The notes: generated by a model not told the origin, from the letters alone. 64,000 nt of DNA from an uncultured Gammaproteobacteria bacterium (GCA_937898685.1 CALEJT010000012.1:1-64000), one strand, 5' to 3'. Shown: positions 36,278 to 45,490, numbered from the stretch's first letter. Translations and numbers: made by a program.

Positions 36278-37237
36278 ATGTCACAACAAGCAGTAATCGC
36301 CGGATTGAAGGATTGGCTGTCGCAACAGATCATCGGTCAGGAAAAACTAGTTAATCGCCTGCTCATCGCCCTCCTCGCCGGCGGGCACTTGTTGGTGGAA
36401 GGTGCACCGGGTCTGGCCAAGACCAAGGCGATCAAGAATCTCTCCGATGCCATCGAAGGCGATTTCCACCGCATCCAGTTCACCCCCGACCTCCTCCCCA
36501 GCGACATCACCGGTACCGAGATCTATCGTCCCGAAGACGGCAGCTTCCGCTTCCAACAGGGCCCGATCTTCCACAACCTGGTGCTCGCGGACGAGATCAA
36601 CCGTGCCCCGGCCAAGGTGCAGAGCGCGCTGCTCGAAGCCATGGCCGAGCATCAGGTATCGGTGGGCCGTCAAACTTTCCGTTTGCCCGAACTCTTCCTG
36701 GTGATGGCCACCCAGAACCCGATCGAGCAGGAAGGCACCTACCCCCTGCCGGAAGCCCAGCTCGACCGTTTCCTGATGCACGTCACCGTCGACTATCCCA
36801 ACCTCGAATCCGAGCGCAAGATTCTGCACCTCGTGCGCGAAGAGGCTCGGCACGAACGTCACGCGCCGCCGCAGAAGGTCACACAGGAACAGCTCTTCGC
36901 CGCACGCCGCGAAGTGTTGGGCATCCACATGAGTGAGGCGGTCGAGGAATACATCCTGCAGCTCATCATGGCCACGCGTAATCCGAGCGCCTACGGCAAG
37001 GAGCTCGGCAGTTGGATCGACTTCGGCGCCAGCCCGCGTGGCACCATTGCCCTCGATCTCTGCGCACGTTCGCATGCCTGGCTCAGAGGCAACGATTTCG
37101 TGAGCCCCGAAGACGTGCACGCCGTATGTCACGACGTGCTGCGTCATCGCGTGCTCCTCAGTTTCGAAGCAGAAGCCGCTGGCGTCAGCGCCGACAAGGT
37201 GCTCGACACCCTGCTCTCGCTCGTGCCCACAGCCTGA
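36278..37237 (+). CDS. MoxR family AAA+ ATPase
   Basis: A 319-residue AAA+ chaperone-like ATPase: Walker A GAPGLAKTK (42-50), Walker B LVLADEINRAP, sensor 1 VMATQNPIEQEGTYPLPEAQLDRF, and a C-terminal lid with sensor 2 (ASPRG). MoxR ATPases work with the von Willebrand A proteins encoded next to them, probably in metal insertion or envelope protein maturation. It is the first of six tightly spaced plus-strand genes (moxR, DUF58, DUF4381, batA, batB/C, batD). Confidence 0.93.
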   Translation: MSQQAVIAGLKDWLSQQIIGQEKLVNRLLIALLAGGHLLVEGAPGLAKTKAIKNLSDAIEGDFHRIQFTPDLLPSDITGTEIYRPEDGSFRFQQGPIFHNLVLADEINRAPAKVQSALLEAMAEHQVSVGRQTFRLPELFLVMATQNPIEQEGTYPLPEAQLDRFLMHVTVDYPNLESERKILHLVREEARHERHAPPQKVTQEQLFAARREVLGIHMSEAVEEYILQLIMATRNPSAYGKELGSWIDFGASPRGTIALDLCARSHAWLRGNDFVSPEDVHAVCHDVLRHRVLLSFEAEAAGVSADKVLDTLLSLVPTA

Positions 37238-37263
37238 TGTAGTCAAGGAATTTCGGCCACTTC

Positions 37264-38226
37264 ATGTCGCGCCTTCGTACGCTCAACGTCGAACAGGACA
37301 AGTACCGCTGCCGCGGCGCTTTCGTCACCCTGCAACAGTTGTTCGACCAGCGCTACGTAGCGCGCAATCTCGAACTCGACTACAACTCGCGCACACGCCT
37401 CGGCATGACCGGCGCGCACATTTCCAAGATCCGCGGCCGCGGCGTCGACTTCGAAGAACATCGTGCCTATCAGCCCGGCGACGACATCCGCACCATCGAC
37501 TGGCGTGTTACCGCCCGTACCGGCCGTCCCTTCACCAAGGTGTTTCGGGAAGAACGGGAACGTCCGGTCATCATCGGTGTCGACCAAAGCTCCAGCATGT
37601 ATTTCGGATCGCAGGTGGCCTTCAAGTCGGTGGTCGCCGCCGAAGCGGCTTCCATCATCTGTTGGACCACGGTGGACAACGGCGACCGCGTCGGTGGCGT
37701 GGTGTTCTCCGACGACAAGGCGGACCTGATCAAACCGCGCCGCAGCAAGCGTTCCGCGCTGCGCTTCCTGAACACCTTGAGTGAAAACAATCAGCGCCTC
37801 GTCGAACATCACGATGCGCATGAAGTGCACAGTGGCTATCTCAAGAACGCGTTGGAACAGATGCTGCGGATCACACGCCCCGGCTCGAACGTCTATCTCA
37901 TCAGCGATTTCGCCGACTTCGACGCCAGCTGCGCGCGTTACATCCAGCAACTCTCCCTGCACAGCAGCACGATTTGTGTGCTCATTTATGACGCACTCGA
38001 GGAAACTCTCCCGCGTCCAGGGGTCTACAGTATTACCGACGGCGTTTCCCGCACCGCCATCGACACCCACTCCCGCCGCATGCGTGAGCTTTATCACGCG
38101 CAGTTCGGACGTCGGGTGCAGAGCTTGCGCAACGAGCTTTTGAAGTTGCAGGTACCTTTGCTGAGCGTCCGCACCGACCAAGTCGTGATGGACCAGTTGG
38201 AGACATGGAAGCAGAAGATCCCCTGA
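37264..38226 (+). CDS. DUF58 (VWA-like) protein of the Bat operon
   Basis: A 320-residue soluble protein with the DUF58 signature RGRGVDFEEHRAYQPGDDIRTIDW (split as RGRGVDFEEHRAYQ and PGDDIRTIDWRVTAR) followed by a VWA-like metal site VDQSSSMYFG (DxSxS). No membrane segment, unlike the long DUF58 proteins. It normally accompanies MoxR. Starts 26 bp after moxR, and its end overlaps the next gene by 22 bp. Confidence 0.9.
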   Translation: MSRLRTLNVEQDKYRCRGAFVTLQQLFDQRYVARNLELDYNSRTRLGMTGAHISKIRGRGVDFEEHRAYQPGDDIRTIDWRVTARTGRPFTKVFREERERPVIIGVDQSSSMYFGSQVAFKSVVAAEAASIICWTTVDNGDRVGGVVFSDDKADLIKPRRSKRSALRFLNTLSENNQRLVEHHDAHEVHSGYLKNALEQMLRITRPGSNVYLISDFADFDASCARYIQQLSLHSSTICVLIYDALEETLPRPGVYSITDGVSRTAIDTHSRRMRELYHAQFGRRVQSLRNELLKLQVPLLSVRTDQVVMDQLETWKQKIP

Positions 38227-38795
38227 AGGATCTGGCGGACATCCATCTGCCAGATCCCGTTTCGCTGTGGCCCCCGGCGCCAGGCTGGTGGGTATTGGGC
38301 GTCGTGCTGCTCGCCATATTGGTCTATGCGGTGCTGTGTCTCATCGCGCATTGGCGTCAGCAGAAGCGTCTGCGCGCCGCGCTGCGCGAACTCGACGGCG
38401 CCCATCGCACCTACCACGACGCCCGCGCCCAGGGTGCCGATGCCAACGCCTGCGGACTCGCCTACCTGCAGGATTGCAACACAGTGCTCAAACGTGTCGC
38501 TCTGTTGCATAGTCCGGCCGACGCCGTGGCGCGTTTATATGGCGAAGCCTGGTTGCAATTCCTCGATGCGCAGGGCGATACCCAGGAATTCTCGCGTGGT
38601 GCCGGCCGCATCCTGGGTGACGGTGGCTATCGCCCCACCTTCGATGGCGACGTCGATGCCATCCACGCGCTCTGCGCGGAGTGGATACGCCATGTCTACC
38701 AGGAAGAAGAACGCCGCCGCGCGGCAGTACGCGCGCAGCGCATCCCTGGCTTGCGCCGGCTGCGGCCTCTGCGGCAGGAACAGGTAGAAGCATGA
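38205..38795 (+). CDS. DUF4381 membrane protein of the Bat operon
   Basis: A 196-residue protein with one transmembrane helix at about residues 28-48 (WVLGVVLLAILVYAVLCLIA) preceded by the conserved LPDPVSLWPPAPGWW motif, and a cytoplasmic helical domain. This matches DUF4381, found between DUF58 and BatA genes in Gammaproteobacteria. Function unknown; it may couple the MoxR/VWA complex to the membrane. Overlaps the preceding gene by 22 bp and the next by an ATGA. Confidence 0.88.
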   Translation: MEAEDPLKDLADIHLPDPVSLWPPAPGWWVLGVVLLAILVYAVLCLIAHWRQQKRLRAALRELDGAHRTYHDARAQGADANACGLAYLQDCNTVLKRVALLHSPADAVARLYGEAWLQFLDAQGDTQEFSRGAGRILGDGGYRPTFDGDVDAIHALCAEWIRHVYQEEERRRAAVRAQRIPGLRRLRPLRQEQVEA

Positions 38796-39838
38796 TCGAG
38801 TTTCTCTGGCCTTGGGTATTCGTGCTGGCGCCACTGCCGCTGTTGGTCTATTTCGGTCTGCGCCGTGCCGGCAATCGCGATCCCGCCCTCTACGTGCCCT
38901 TCTTCCGCACGCTCACCGGACTCGATGCCGGTGTGGGCCGCCGCAGCACGCGCAGCTTCCTGAGCGTAGTGCTCGCCGTTCTCACCTGGCTGGCCCTGGT
39001 GACGGCGGCCGCACGTCCGCAGTGGGTGGGCGATCCCGTGCAGCTCCCCACCACCGGGCGCGACCTGATGCTCGTCATCGACGTTTCCGGTTCGATGGAA
39101 GCACAGGACATGGCGATCGGTGGTCAGAGCGTGAATCGCCTGCAGATCACCAAGAACGTGGTGGGTGACTTCGTGGCCCGTCGTACCGGCGACCGTCTGG
39201 GTCTGATCCTCTTCGCCGCGCGTGCCTACACGCAGGCACCGCTCACCTTCGACCGCACCACCGTGGAAACCCTGCTCTACGAAGCGCAGATCGGCATCAT
39301 CGAAGAGAACGCCACTGCGATCGGCGACGGCATCGGTCTGGCGGTGAAACATCTGAAGGAACGTCCCAATCCCAGCCGCGTGATCATCATGCTCACCGAC
39401 GGGGTCAACAACGCTGGTGAAGTCTCACCGGTGCAGGCAGGTCAACTCGCCGCCCAGGAAGGCATCCGCATCTACACCATCGGCATCGGCGCCGAAACCG
39501 GCACGTCGAGCTCTTTGTTCGGGCCGCGCACGATCAATCCTTCCGCCGATCTCGACGAAGAAACGCTCACCAGGATCGCCGAAAGCACCGGCGGACGCTA
39601 TTTCCGCGCGCGCGACCGCGAAGAGCTGGAAATGATCTACTCCATCCTCGACGAACTCGAACCGGTGGATCAGGAAGCGGAAACCTTCCGTCCCACGATC
39701 GCCCTCTTCTACGTGCCGCTCGGAGCAGCGCTCTTCCTGAGCATGCTGTTGGCGCTGATCAAGTTGCCCTGGGCCCAGCTGCGCACCGAACCCGCAATCA
39801 GCCGCAGCGGAGCTCTGGCGGGAGGCAAGCGCGCATGA
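38792..39838 (+). CDS. batA: VWA domain membrane protein BatA
   Basis: A 348-residue protein: N-terminal membrane helix (FLWPWVFVLAPLPLLVYFGL), a second at about 60-78, a von Willebrand A domain with intact MIDAS (VIDVSGSMEAQD; later TDGVNNAG), and a C-terminal helix (LFYVPLGAALFLSMLLALI). BatA proteins form part of the aerotolerance-type operon first seen in Bacteroides. Start ATG 38792 overlaps the DUF4381 stop; a longer open frame from 38681 is a run-on through that gene. Confidence 0.9.
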   Translation: MIEFLWPWVFVLAPLPLLVYFGLRRAGNRDPALYVPFFRTLTGLDAGVGRRSTRSFLSVVLAVLTWLALVTAAARPQWVGDPVQLPTTGRDLMLVIDVSGSMEAQDMAIGGQSVNRLQITKNVVGDFVARRTGDRLGLILFAARAYTQAPLTFDRTTVETLLYEAQIGIIEENATAIGDGIGLAVKHLKERPNPSRVIIMLTDGVNNAGEVSPVQAGQLAAQEGIRIYTIGIGAETGTSSSLFGPRTINPSADLDEETLTRIAESTGGRYFRARDREELEMIYSILDELEPVDQEAETFRPTIALFYVPLGAALFLSMLLALIKLPWAQLRTEPAISRSGALAGGKRA

Positions 39839-41676
39839 ACTTCCTGCCCGCCGGCTTCGCCGAGAACTTCCACTTCCTGCGTCCCTTGTTTCTGCTGGGG
39901 TTGATCCCGGCCTTCGTGTTGTTCGTGCTGCTGCGCTATCTGCAGGGCAATCGCAGTAACTGGACGCGCGCGATCGATCCTTCGCTGTTGCCCTATCTCC
40001 TCGATCGCAAACTGGCGCCGGCACAGAGTTATCCGCTCTATGGCCTGCTGCTGTTGTGGGCGATCGGTTTCGTCGCCATGGCCGGGCCGACCTGGCGCCA
40101 GATCCCAGTGCCCGTGCAGGAGCGTGAAGATGCCGTGGTGCTCGTGCTCGATCTGTCGATGTCGATGTATGCCACGGACCTGCGCCCCGACCGCATCACG
40201 CGGGCGCGACGCAAGATCATGGACCTGCTCGAAGCGCGGCGTCAGGAAGGTGAAACCGGTCTCGTGGTCTACGCAGCCACGGCGCACGCGGTGACGCCGA
40301 TGACCGACGACGTCGAAACCATCGCCAACCTCGTGCCCTCCTTGCAGCCTTCGATCATGCCCGCGCCCGGTTCCAAGCCGGCAGCGGGTGTAGCCCTCGC
40401 GCTCGATCTGTTGGCGCAGAGTGGTTTGAGCGAAGGGCATCTGATCCTCCTCACCGACGGCATTCAGGCCAGCGACATCGACGCCATCAATGGACTGTTG
40501 CGCGGTACCTCGCATCGTTTGTCGGTGCTGGGCTTCGGTACGGAAGAAGGCGCCCCGATTCCACTCGGTCAGCAGGGTTTTCTGCGCGATTCGAACAACG
40601 CCATCGTGATTCCGCGTCTGGATCGTGCGCTGCTGCAACGTCTCGCCTCGAACAACCGTGGCCGCTATGCCGACGCCCAGATCAGCGATGAAGACATCAC
40701 CTATCTCCTGGAAGACGACCGGCTGACCGACGCGGAGAACCTGATCCGCGCCCAGGATCGGGAATTCGATACCTGGGACGACGTCGGTCCCTGGCTCGTG
40801 CTGTTGGCGCTGCCGTTCGCCGCCCTCGCCTTCCGCCGCGGTTGGCTGCTGGTGCTGGTGTTGAGCTTCGGCATCCTGTCCGTGCCGCGCCCCGCCCACG
40901 CGGTGGAATGGGTGGATCTTTGGGTGAACAAGAACAACCAGGGGCTGCGCGCCTTCGAAAGCGAGTCCTACGAAGAGGCTGCCCAGAACTTCGAAGATCC
41001 CATGTGGCGCGCCGCCGCCAACTATCGCAACGGCAACTACGAGGCCTCGGTGGCCGATCTCACTGGTATCGATACGCCCGAAGCGAACTACAATCGCGGC
41101 AATGCGCTGGCCAAGCTGCAGCAGTACGAAGCCGCCATCGAGGCCTACGAACGCACGCTGGCAGTGGAACCGGACCACGCCGACGCCCTGCACAACAAGG
41201 AGCTGGTAGAAAAATTGCTCGCTCAGCAACAGCAGGAGCAACAACAGCAACAGCAGCAACAACAGGGCGATCAGCAGAACGAGGAACAGCAACAGCAGGA
41301 CGGTTCGCAGCAGGATCAGCAGGAGCAAGGCGAACAAGGAGAACAAGGTCAGCAGGACCAGAACCAGCAGCAACAGCAGGACGGTCAGCAGAACCAGGAA
41401 CAGGATCAGCAGCAGGACCAGGAACAACAACAGCAGGAAGAAGGCGAAAGCCAGCAGGATCAGCAGTCGGACCAGGAGCAGGAACAGGAATTCTCCGAAG
41501 ACGACCAGCCCAACAATGAGCAGCAGCAGTCCATGCAGCAGTGGCTGATGCGCATACCGGACGATCCGGGCGAACTCCTGCGCAACAAGTTTCAGTACCA
41601 GACCCAGCAGCGCCTACTGCAACAATTGCAGAATCCAGCGCTGGGCCAACCGCAACCGGGTGACCCCTTATGGTGA
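39835..41676 (+). CDS. batB: BatB/BatC fusion: VWA domain, TPR repeats, Gln-rich tail
   Basis: A 613-residue fusion. Residues 1-90 hold two membrane helices; about 95-290 is a VWA domain with intact MIDAS (VLDLSMSMYATD; LLTDGIQAS); about 320-370 has further membrane helices; about 385-460 is a TPR unit (YNRGNALAKLQQYEAAIEAY). Residues about 462-562 are almost only Gln, Asp and Glu. The C terminus (MQQWLMRIPDDPGELLRNKF) is a conserved BatC-type motif. In some bacteria these are two genes. Starts within batA (ATGA) and overlaps batD by 7 bp. Confidence 0.9.
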   Translation: MNFLPAGFAENFHFLRPLFLLGLIPAFVLFVLLRYLQGNRSNWTRAIDPSLLPYLLDRKLAPAQSYPLYGLLLLWAIGFVAMAGPTWRQIPVPVQEREDAVVLVLDLSMSMYATDLRPDRITRARRKIMDLLEARRQEGETGLVVYAATAHAVTPMTDDVETIANLVPSLQPSIMPAPGSKPAAGVALALDLLAQSGLSEGHLILLTDGIQASDIDAINGLLRGTSHRLSVLGFGTEEGAPIPLGQQGFLRDSNNAIVIPRLDRALLQRLASNNRGRYADAQISDEDITYLLEDDRLTDAENLIRAQDREFDTWDDVGPWLVLLALPFAALAFRRGWLLVLVLSFGILSVPRPAHAVEWVDLWVNKNNQGLRAFESESYEEAAQNFEDPMWRAAANYRNGNYEASVADLTGIDTPEANYNRGNALAKLQQYEAAIEAYERTLAVEPDHADALHNKELVEKLLAQQQQEQQQQQQQQQGDQQNEEQQQQDGSQQDQQEQGEQGEQGQQDQNQQQQQDGQQNQEQDQQQDQEQQQQEEGESQQDQQSDQEQEQEFSEDDQPNNEQQQSMQQWLMRIPDDPGELLRNKFQYQTQQRLLQQLQNPALGQPQPGDPLW

Positions 41677-43493
41677 GACTCCACATGACGCGCCACTTCA
41701 TGCCGGATTTCCGCAGCCTCACGCTGGCGGGACGTATGTTGTTGGCTGCCTTGTTGCTGCTCTGCGTCAGCCTGCCCAGCCTGGCGCAGCAGGCGCCGCA
41801 GGGGGCACTGCTCAGCGCCTTCGTCGATCGCACCGACATCGCGATCAACGACGTGATCACTCTCACCGTGCGCATCGATTCCTCGCTCGCCGCTGGCGGA
41901 CGTCCGCAATTTTCCGGGCTCAATCGCGAGTTCGAACAAGTGGGCGGCATCAGCAGCCGCAGCACCTACACCAACAACAACGGCAACATTCAGAGCTGGA
42001 TCGAATACAGCATCATGCTGCGCCCGCTCTCGACCGGCACCCTGACCATCCCTGCGTTCCGCATCGCCGGTCAGGTCTCCAATCCCATCCAGATCAACGT
42101 GGGTGAGGCGCGGCAGAACAGCAACACGGAAAACGACGACATCTTCCTGCGCACGGAGGTGAGCAAGAACGAGATCTATGTGCAGGAACAGTTGCTGTTC
42201 ACGATCAGGATCTACTGGGCCATCAGCTTCGACCAGGGCGCACAGCTCACCTCACCGCAGGTCAGCGATGCGGTGGTGCAGCAGCTCGGCAGCGACGCCA
42301 ACTATCAGGAAGTGGTGAATGGCATCGGTTACAACGTCACCGAGCGCAAGTTCGTGATCTTCCCGCAGAAGAGCGGTGAGCTGACGATTCCGCCCGTGTA
42401 TTTCTCCGCCTCGATCGGTCGTCGCGGCGGGTTCAACACGCTGCTGCGCAACCGCGGCACCGTGCGCGAAATCAATCTCGCCAGCGACATGCATACGGTG
42501 AGGGTGAAGGCGCAGCCGGCGAGCTTCCCGGCCGGTGCCACCTGGTTGCCGGCGCACGAAGTGACGCTGGAAGAAACCTGGAGCGGCGACTTCGACGATC
42601 TCAGCGTGGGCGACGCCATCACGCGCAATGTGACCTTGAATGCCAAAGGGTTGAGCAGTTCCCTGCTTCCTTCCATCACCTATCAGAATCAGCCCGGTCT
42701 GCGCTTCTATCCCGACCAGCCGCTGCGCGAAGACGGCATGGACCGCAGCGGCGTCTTCGGCAAACGTTCCGAAGGCACGGCCATCGTGCCGTCCCAACCC
42801 GGTGAATTCACGCTGCCCGAGGTGCGCGTGCCCTGGTGGAACACGGATACCGACACGCTCGAAGTCGCGGTGCTCCCGGCGCGCACCTTCACCGTTCAGC
42901 CTTCCGGCGCCGGCGACCCCCAGAATCCCGTGCTCGGTGATGGCAATGTGCCCGCGCCCTTCGAGCGTCAGGCCGCGGCCGGTGCATCTTCATCCGCATC
43001 CACCTTCTGGATCGGCACCACCGTGCTCTTTGCCGCCGCCTGGGCCTTCACGCTGCTGCTCTGGTTGCGCGCACGTCAGCAACCGAACTTCGCCTTCGCC
43101 ATGGGCGGCGCCGCGCTGCGCATGCCGGAAAACAAGAAGGGCAAAGCCGATGCAGCAGGCGTCAACGATCCCACCGCGGATGCCAGCCTGCGCGCCTTGA
43201 AAGCGGCTTGCGATGCGGGGCAGTTACGCGAAGTCCGCGCAGCGCTGTTGCAGTGGGCACAGGCGGCGAGTGGAGATCGGTCCCTGAGGACCTTGGCAGC
43301 ACTCGATCAGCACTGCGGCGATCCTGAATTCAGCGCACAGCTACGTGCCTTGGATGCGGCGCTCTATGGCAGTGGCGGCGCCGCCGTCGACTGCCGCGCG
43401 CTCTATGCCCGTGCTGCTGCACTGCACAAACAGGGTTTGAGCAAGGACGGACAGAACGACAAGTACGCCTTGCCGCCGCTCTATCGCAACTGA
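41670..43493 (+). CDS. batD: BatD-like protein
   Basis: A 607-residue periplasm-facing protein: signal peptide (LLAALLLLCVSLPSLAQQ), several Ig-like beta domains (ISFDQGAQLTSP, TERKFVIFPQKSGELTIPP, repeated QPGEFTLPEVRVPWW), one C-terminal membrane helix (WIGTTVLFAAAWAFTLLLWL, about 445-465) and a cytoplasmic tail. This matches BatD/DUF11-like proteins closing the operon. ATG 41670 overlaps the previous stop; ATG 41685 has GGTGAG at good distance and may be the real start. Confidence 0.88.
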   Translation: MVRLHMTRHFMPDFRSLTLAGRMLLAALLLLCVSLPSLAQQAPQGALLSAFVDRTDIAINDVITLTVRIDSSLAAGGRPQFSGLNREFEQVGGISSRSTYTNNNGNIQSWIEYSIMLRPLSTGTLTIPAFRIAGQVSNPIQINVGEARQNSNTENDDIFLRTEVSKNEIYVQEQLLFTIRIYWAISFDQGAQLTSPQVSDAVVQQLGSDANYQEVVNGIGYNVTERKFVIFPQKSGELTIPPVYFSASIGRRGGFNTLLRNRGTVREINLASDMHTVRVKAQPASFPAGATWLPAHEVTLEETWSGDFDDLSVGDAITRNVTLNAKGLSSSLLPSITYQNQPGLRFYPDQPLREDGMDRSGVFGKRSEGTAIVPSQPGEFTLPEVRVPWWNTDTDTLEVAVLPARTFTVQPSGAGDPQNPVLGDGNVPAPFERQAAAGASSSASTFWIGTTVLFAAAWAFTLLLWLRARQQPNFAFAMGGAALRMPENKKGKADAAGVNDPTADASLRALKAACDAGQLREVRAALLQWAQAASGDRSLRTLAALDQHCGDPEFSAQLRALDAALYGSGGAAVDCRALYARAAALHKQGLSKDGQNDKYALPPLYRN

Positions 43494-43511
43494 GCGGCGT
43501 GAATTCGAAGC

Positions 43512-43546
43512 AAAAAGAAGGGCGCCCTGGGGCGCCCTTCGCGTTT
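43512..43546. terminator. Bidirectional terminator between batD and ibpA
   Basis: A perfect 9-bp stem, AAGGGCGCC and GGCGCCCTT, with a CTGG loop at 43518-43539. GTTTT follows on the plus strand and CTTTTTG on the minus strand, so it probably serves both converging genes. Confidence 0.8.
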
Positions 43547-43560
43547 TCAGGAGCAGTGGA

Positions 43561-44031
43561 TCAGGCGTACTTGAGGAGCTTCTGATCCTGGCCGCTCTGC
43601 ACCACCGTCGCGTTGATCGGGATACGGCGCGGTTTCATTTCTTCCGGAACCTGTCGTTCCAGTTCGATGTGCAGTAGACCATTCACCAAGGTCGCACCGA
43701 GTACCTTGACGTGGTCGGCCAGTCGGAACTGACGTTTGAAACTGCGCTCGGCGATGCCCTGATGCAGATAGGTGCGTTTCGGTTCACCTTCTTTCTGCGC
43801 GCGCGTCGCGGACACGGTCAAGGTATTGTTCTCGTTCTCGATGACGATCTCGTCCTCGGTGAAGCCCGCCACTGCCATGGTGATTCGGTATTTATCCTTC
43901 TCGAGCAGCTCGATGTTGTAAGGCGGATAGCTCGGCTGCGAGCGGTCGATGTGGCTGATGGAATCCAGCAGCGAAGCCAGATGGTCGAAGCCAACAGTGG
44001 AACGGTAAAGGGGCGAGAAATCGAAAGTCAT
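43561..44031 (-). CDS. ibpA: Small heat-shock protein IbpA/Hsp20
   Basis: A 156-residue alpha-crystallin chaperone that binds unfolding proteins. It aligns closely with enterobacterial IbpA in motif order: FDFSPLYRSTVGFDHLASLLD, YPPYNIELLEKDKYRITMAVAGF, LHQGIAERSFKRQFRLADHV, and the ending PRRIPINA. ATG 44031 is used, with GGAGG eight bases upstream; an upstream in-frame codon is ignored. Transcription is probably from a sigma32 promoter (44132-44159) and translation gated by a ROSE-like hairpin covering the ribosome site. Confidence 0.95.
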   Translation of the reverse strand: MTFDFSPLYRSTVGFDHLASLLDSISHIDRSQPSYPPYNIELLEKDKYRITMAVAGFTEDEIVIENENNTLTVSATRAQKEGEPKRTYLHQGIAERSFKRQFRLADHVKVLGATLVNGLLHIELERQVPEEMKPRRIPINATVVQSGQDQKLLKYA

Positions 44032-44109
44032 GTCTATATCCTCCATTGAGCGATATGTTGATTGAAGACAGCCTGTCCAGCGGACCAGGCCCAGTGATGA
44101 CGCTCGATC
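44032..44109 (-). promoter_or_regulatory. ROSE-like RNA thermometer in the ibpA leader
   Basis: The leader just before ATG forms a hairpin (44036-44056) in which AUAUC pairs with GAUAU and CUC with GAG, closing off the GGAGG ribosome site. The 5' strand contains UCGCU, the U(U/C)GCU motif of ROSE elements that pairs imperfectly with AGGA. A further hairpin upstream (GCCTGTCC with GGACCAGGC on the plus strand, about 44071-44090) completes the usual multi-stem layout. Confidence 0.7.
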
Positions 44110-44131
44110 GAGCCATTCATCACGTGACTCT

Positions 44132-44159
44132 AGGTAGGGTCGCGCCCAACGTTTTCAAG
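44132..44159 (-). promoter_or_regulatory. Sigma32 promoter of ibpA
   Basis: On the minus strand: -35 CTTGAAA (44153-44159, perfect), 13-bp spacer, -10 CCCTACCT (44132-44139), close to the heat-shock consensus CCCCATnT. Confidence 0.75.
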
Positions 44160-44181
44160 AGGAAAGTTTTCGATTTTTTTG

Positions 44182-45426
44182 TCAGAGCTGACGCAGGGTC
44201 GCGGCGATCAGAGAGAGGCCTTTCACCAGCTGTTCCTCCGGCAAGGCGAAGGAAATGCGCAGACACTGACGACTGTGCGGCCAGTCTTCATCCAGACCGA
44301 AGAAGGCGCTCTCCCCCGGTATCACCAACACGCCCGCGCGTTTGAGGCGTTCGTAGAACTGCGTGCTGGAGATCGGCAAGGACGGCAACCACAGCCAGAG
44401 AAAGAACGCACCCTCGGGACGATGCAGACGATAGTCGAGCCCGGCGAATTCCTGCATGATGCAATCGACCGCCGTACGCAGACGCGCACGATACCAGGGC
44501 TGAATCACCTCATCGCAGAGCGGCAGCAGGTGCCGTTCCCGCATCAAAGCCGCCGCGAGTCGTGCCCCGAGGTTGCCGCTCGCCAGATTGAAGATGGTGT
44601 TGACGCGTGCAAAGGCCGCGGCACGCTCGGGACTGGCGACGACGAAACCGCCACGCACACCCGGCAGCCCCACCTTCGACAGACTCAGCAGCAGAACGAC
44701 GTTCTCGCTCCAATAAGGCGCGGCGTTGGTATAGACCAGGTTCGGGAACGGCGCACCGTAAGCCGCATCGACGATCAGCGGCACGCCCCGCGCATGAGCC
44801 AGAGCATCGAGCCTTGCCAGTTCATCGGCCTCCAGCACGTTGCCACTGGGATTGGTGGGACGCGAGACGCACAGCGCGGCGCAATCCTCGTCGAGCACGA
44901 GATTGGTGAAATCGACGCGATATTTGAACTGTCGATCTTCAAGCAATTCGATCGAGGGTTTGCAGCCCTTGAACGCGCGCGCGTGCACCGCCGCATCGGC
45001 GTAGCCGAGATACTCCGGCATCAAGGGGAAGACCAGGCGACGCGTGAGACCATCACTGCCCTCGCCCGTCAGCATGTTGGCGAGCAACCCAAAGGCCGAC
45101 TGTCCACCATTGGTCAGCGCGATGTGCTCTGTGGTGACGTTCCATCCGTAACGCTCACGCAAGAGAGTAGCGAGGAGTTCACGCACATCCTCGTCTCCGA
45201 GCGGCCCCTGATAACGGCCAAGGAGTTGGAACAGCACCTCATCGTCGTCCGCAAGCGCGCGCAGATGCTGACGATAGACGTCGAGCACGGCAGGAATGCG
45301 GGCGGGATTGCCGCCACCCATCATCACGATGTCGGGGTTGTCGCGCAGCGCGCTGACGAGATCGTCCATCAAGGTGACGATGCCGGACGGGCCGCAGAAT
45401 TTGTCGCCGAAGCGTGAGAGCTTCAT
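44182..45426 (-). CDS. avtA: Valine-pyruvate aminotransferase
   Basis: Fold-type I PLP enzyme exchanging the amino groups of valine/alanine and their keto acids. The 414-residue protein follows E. coli AvtA closely: FGDKFCGPSGIVTLMDDL, MMGGGNPARIP, LTNGGQSAFGLL, CVSRPTNPSGNV, VDAAYGAPFP, PLP lysine in LLSLSKVGLPGVRGG, and GAFFLWLWLPSLPI. ATG 45426 has GGAG upstream. It lies 111 bp downstream of fnr on the same strand, with a hairpin and a palindrome between. Confidence 0.92.
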   Translation of the reverse strand: MKLSRFGDKFCGPSGIVTLMDDLVSALRDNPDIVMMGGGNPARIPAVLDVYRQHLRALADDDEVLFQLLGRYQGPLGDEDVRELLATLLRERYGWNVTTEHIALTNGGQSAFGLLANMLTGEGSDGLTRRLVFPLMPEYLGYADAAVHARAFKGCKPSIELLEDRQFKYRVDFTNLVLDEDCAALCVSRPTNPSGNVLEADELARLDALAHARGVPLIVDAAYGAPFPNLVYTNAAPYWSENVVLLLSLSKVGLPGVRGGFVVASPERAAAFARVNTIFNLASGNLGARLAAALMRERHLLPLCDEVIQPWYRARLRTAVDCIMQEFAGLDYRLHRPEGAFFLWLWLPSLPISSTQFYERLKRAGVLVIPGESAFFGLDEDWPHSRQCLRISFALPEEQLVKGLSLIAATLRQL

Positions 45427-45467
45427 GACCATCTCCTCTCCGCAGGGCGTGGCAGGAAAACGAGGGG

Positions 45468-45484
45468 CGTGATTCTAGATCACG
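45468..45484. promoter_or_regulatory. Palindrome upstream of avtA
   Basis: CGTGAT-TCTAG-ATCACG is a perfect 6+5+6 inverted repeat 41 bases before the avtA ATG. It looks like an operator for a dimeric regulator and partly recalls Crp/Fnr half-sites (TGAT...ATCA), but the 5-base spacer is one longer than an Fnr box. Confidence 0.4.
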
Positions 45485-45490
45485 AGCGCA

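Noticed and set aside
39709..41430. 573-codon open frame opposite batB/C
   Set aside because: Leu-rich translation of the complement of the CAG tract; no independent support.
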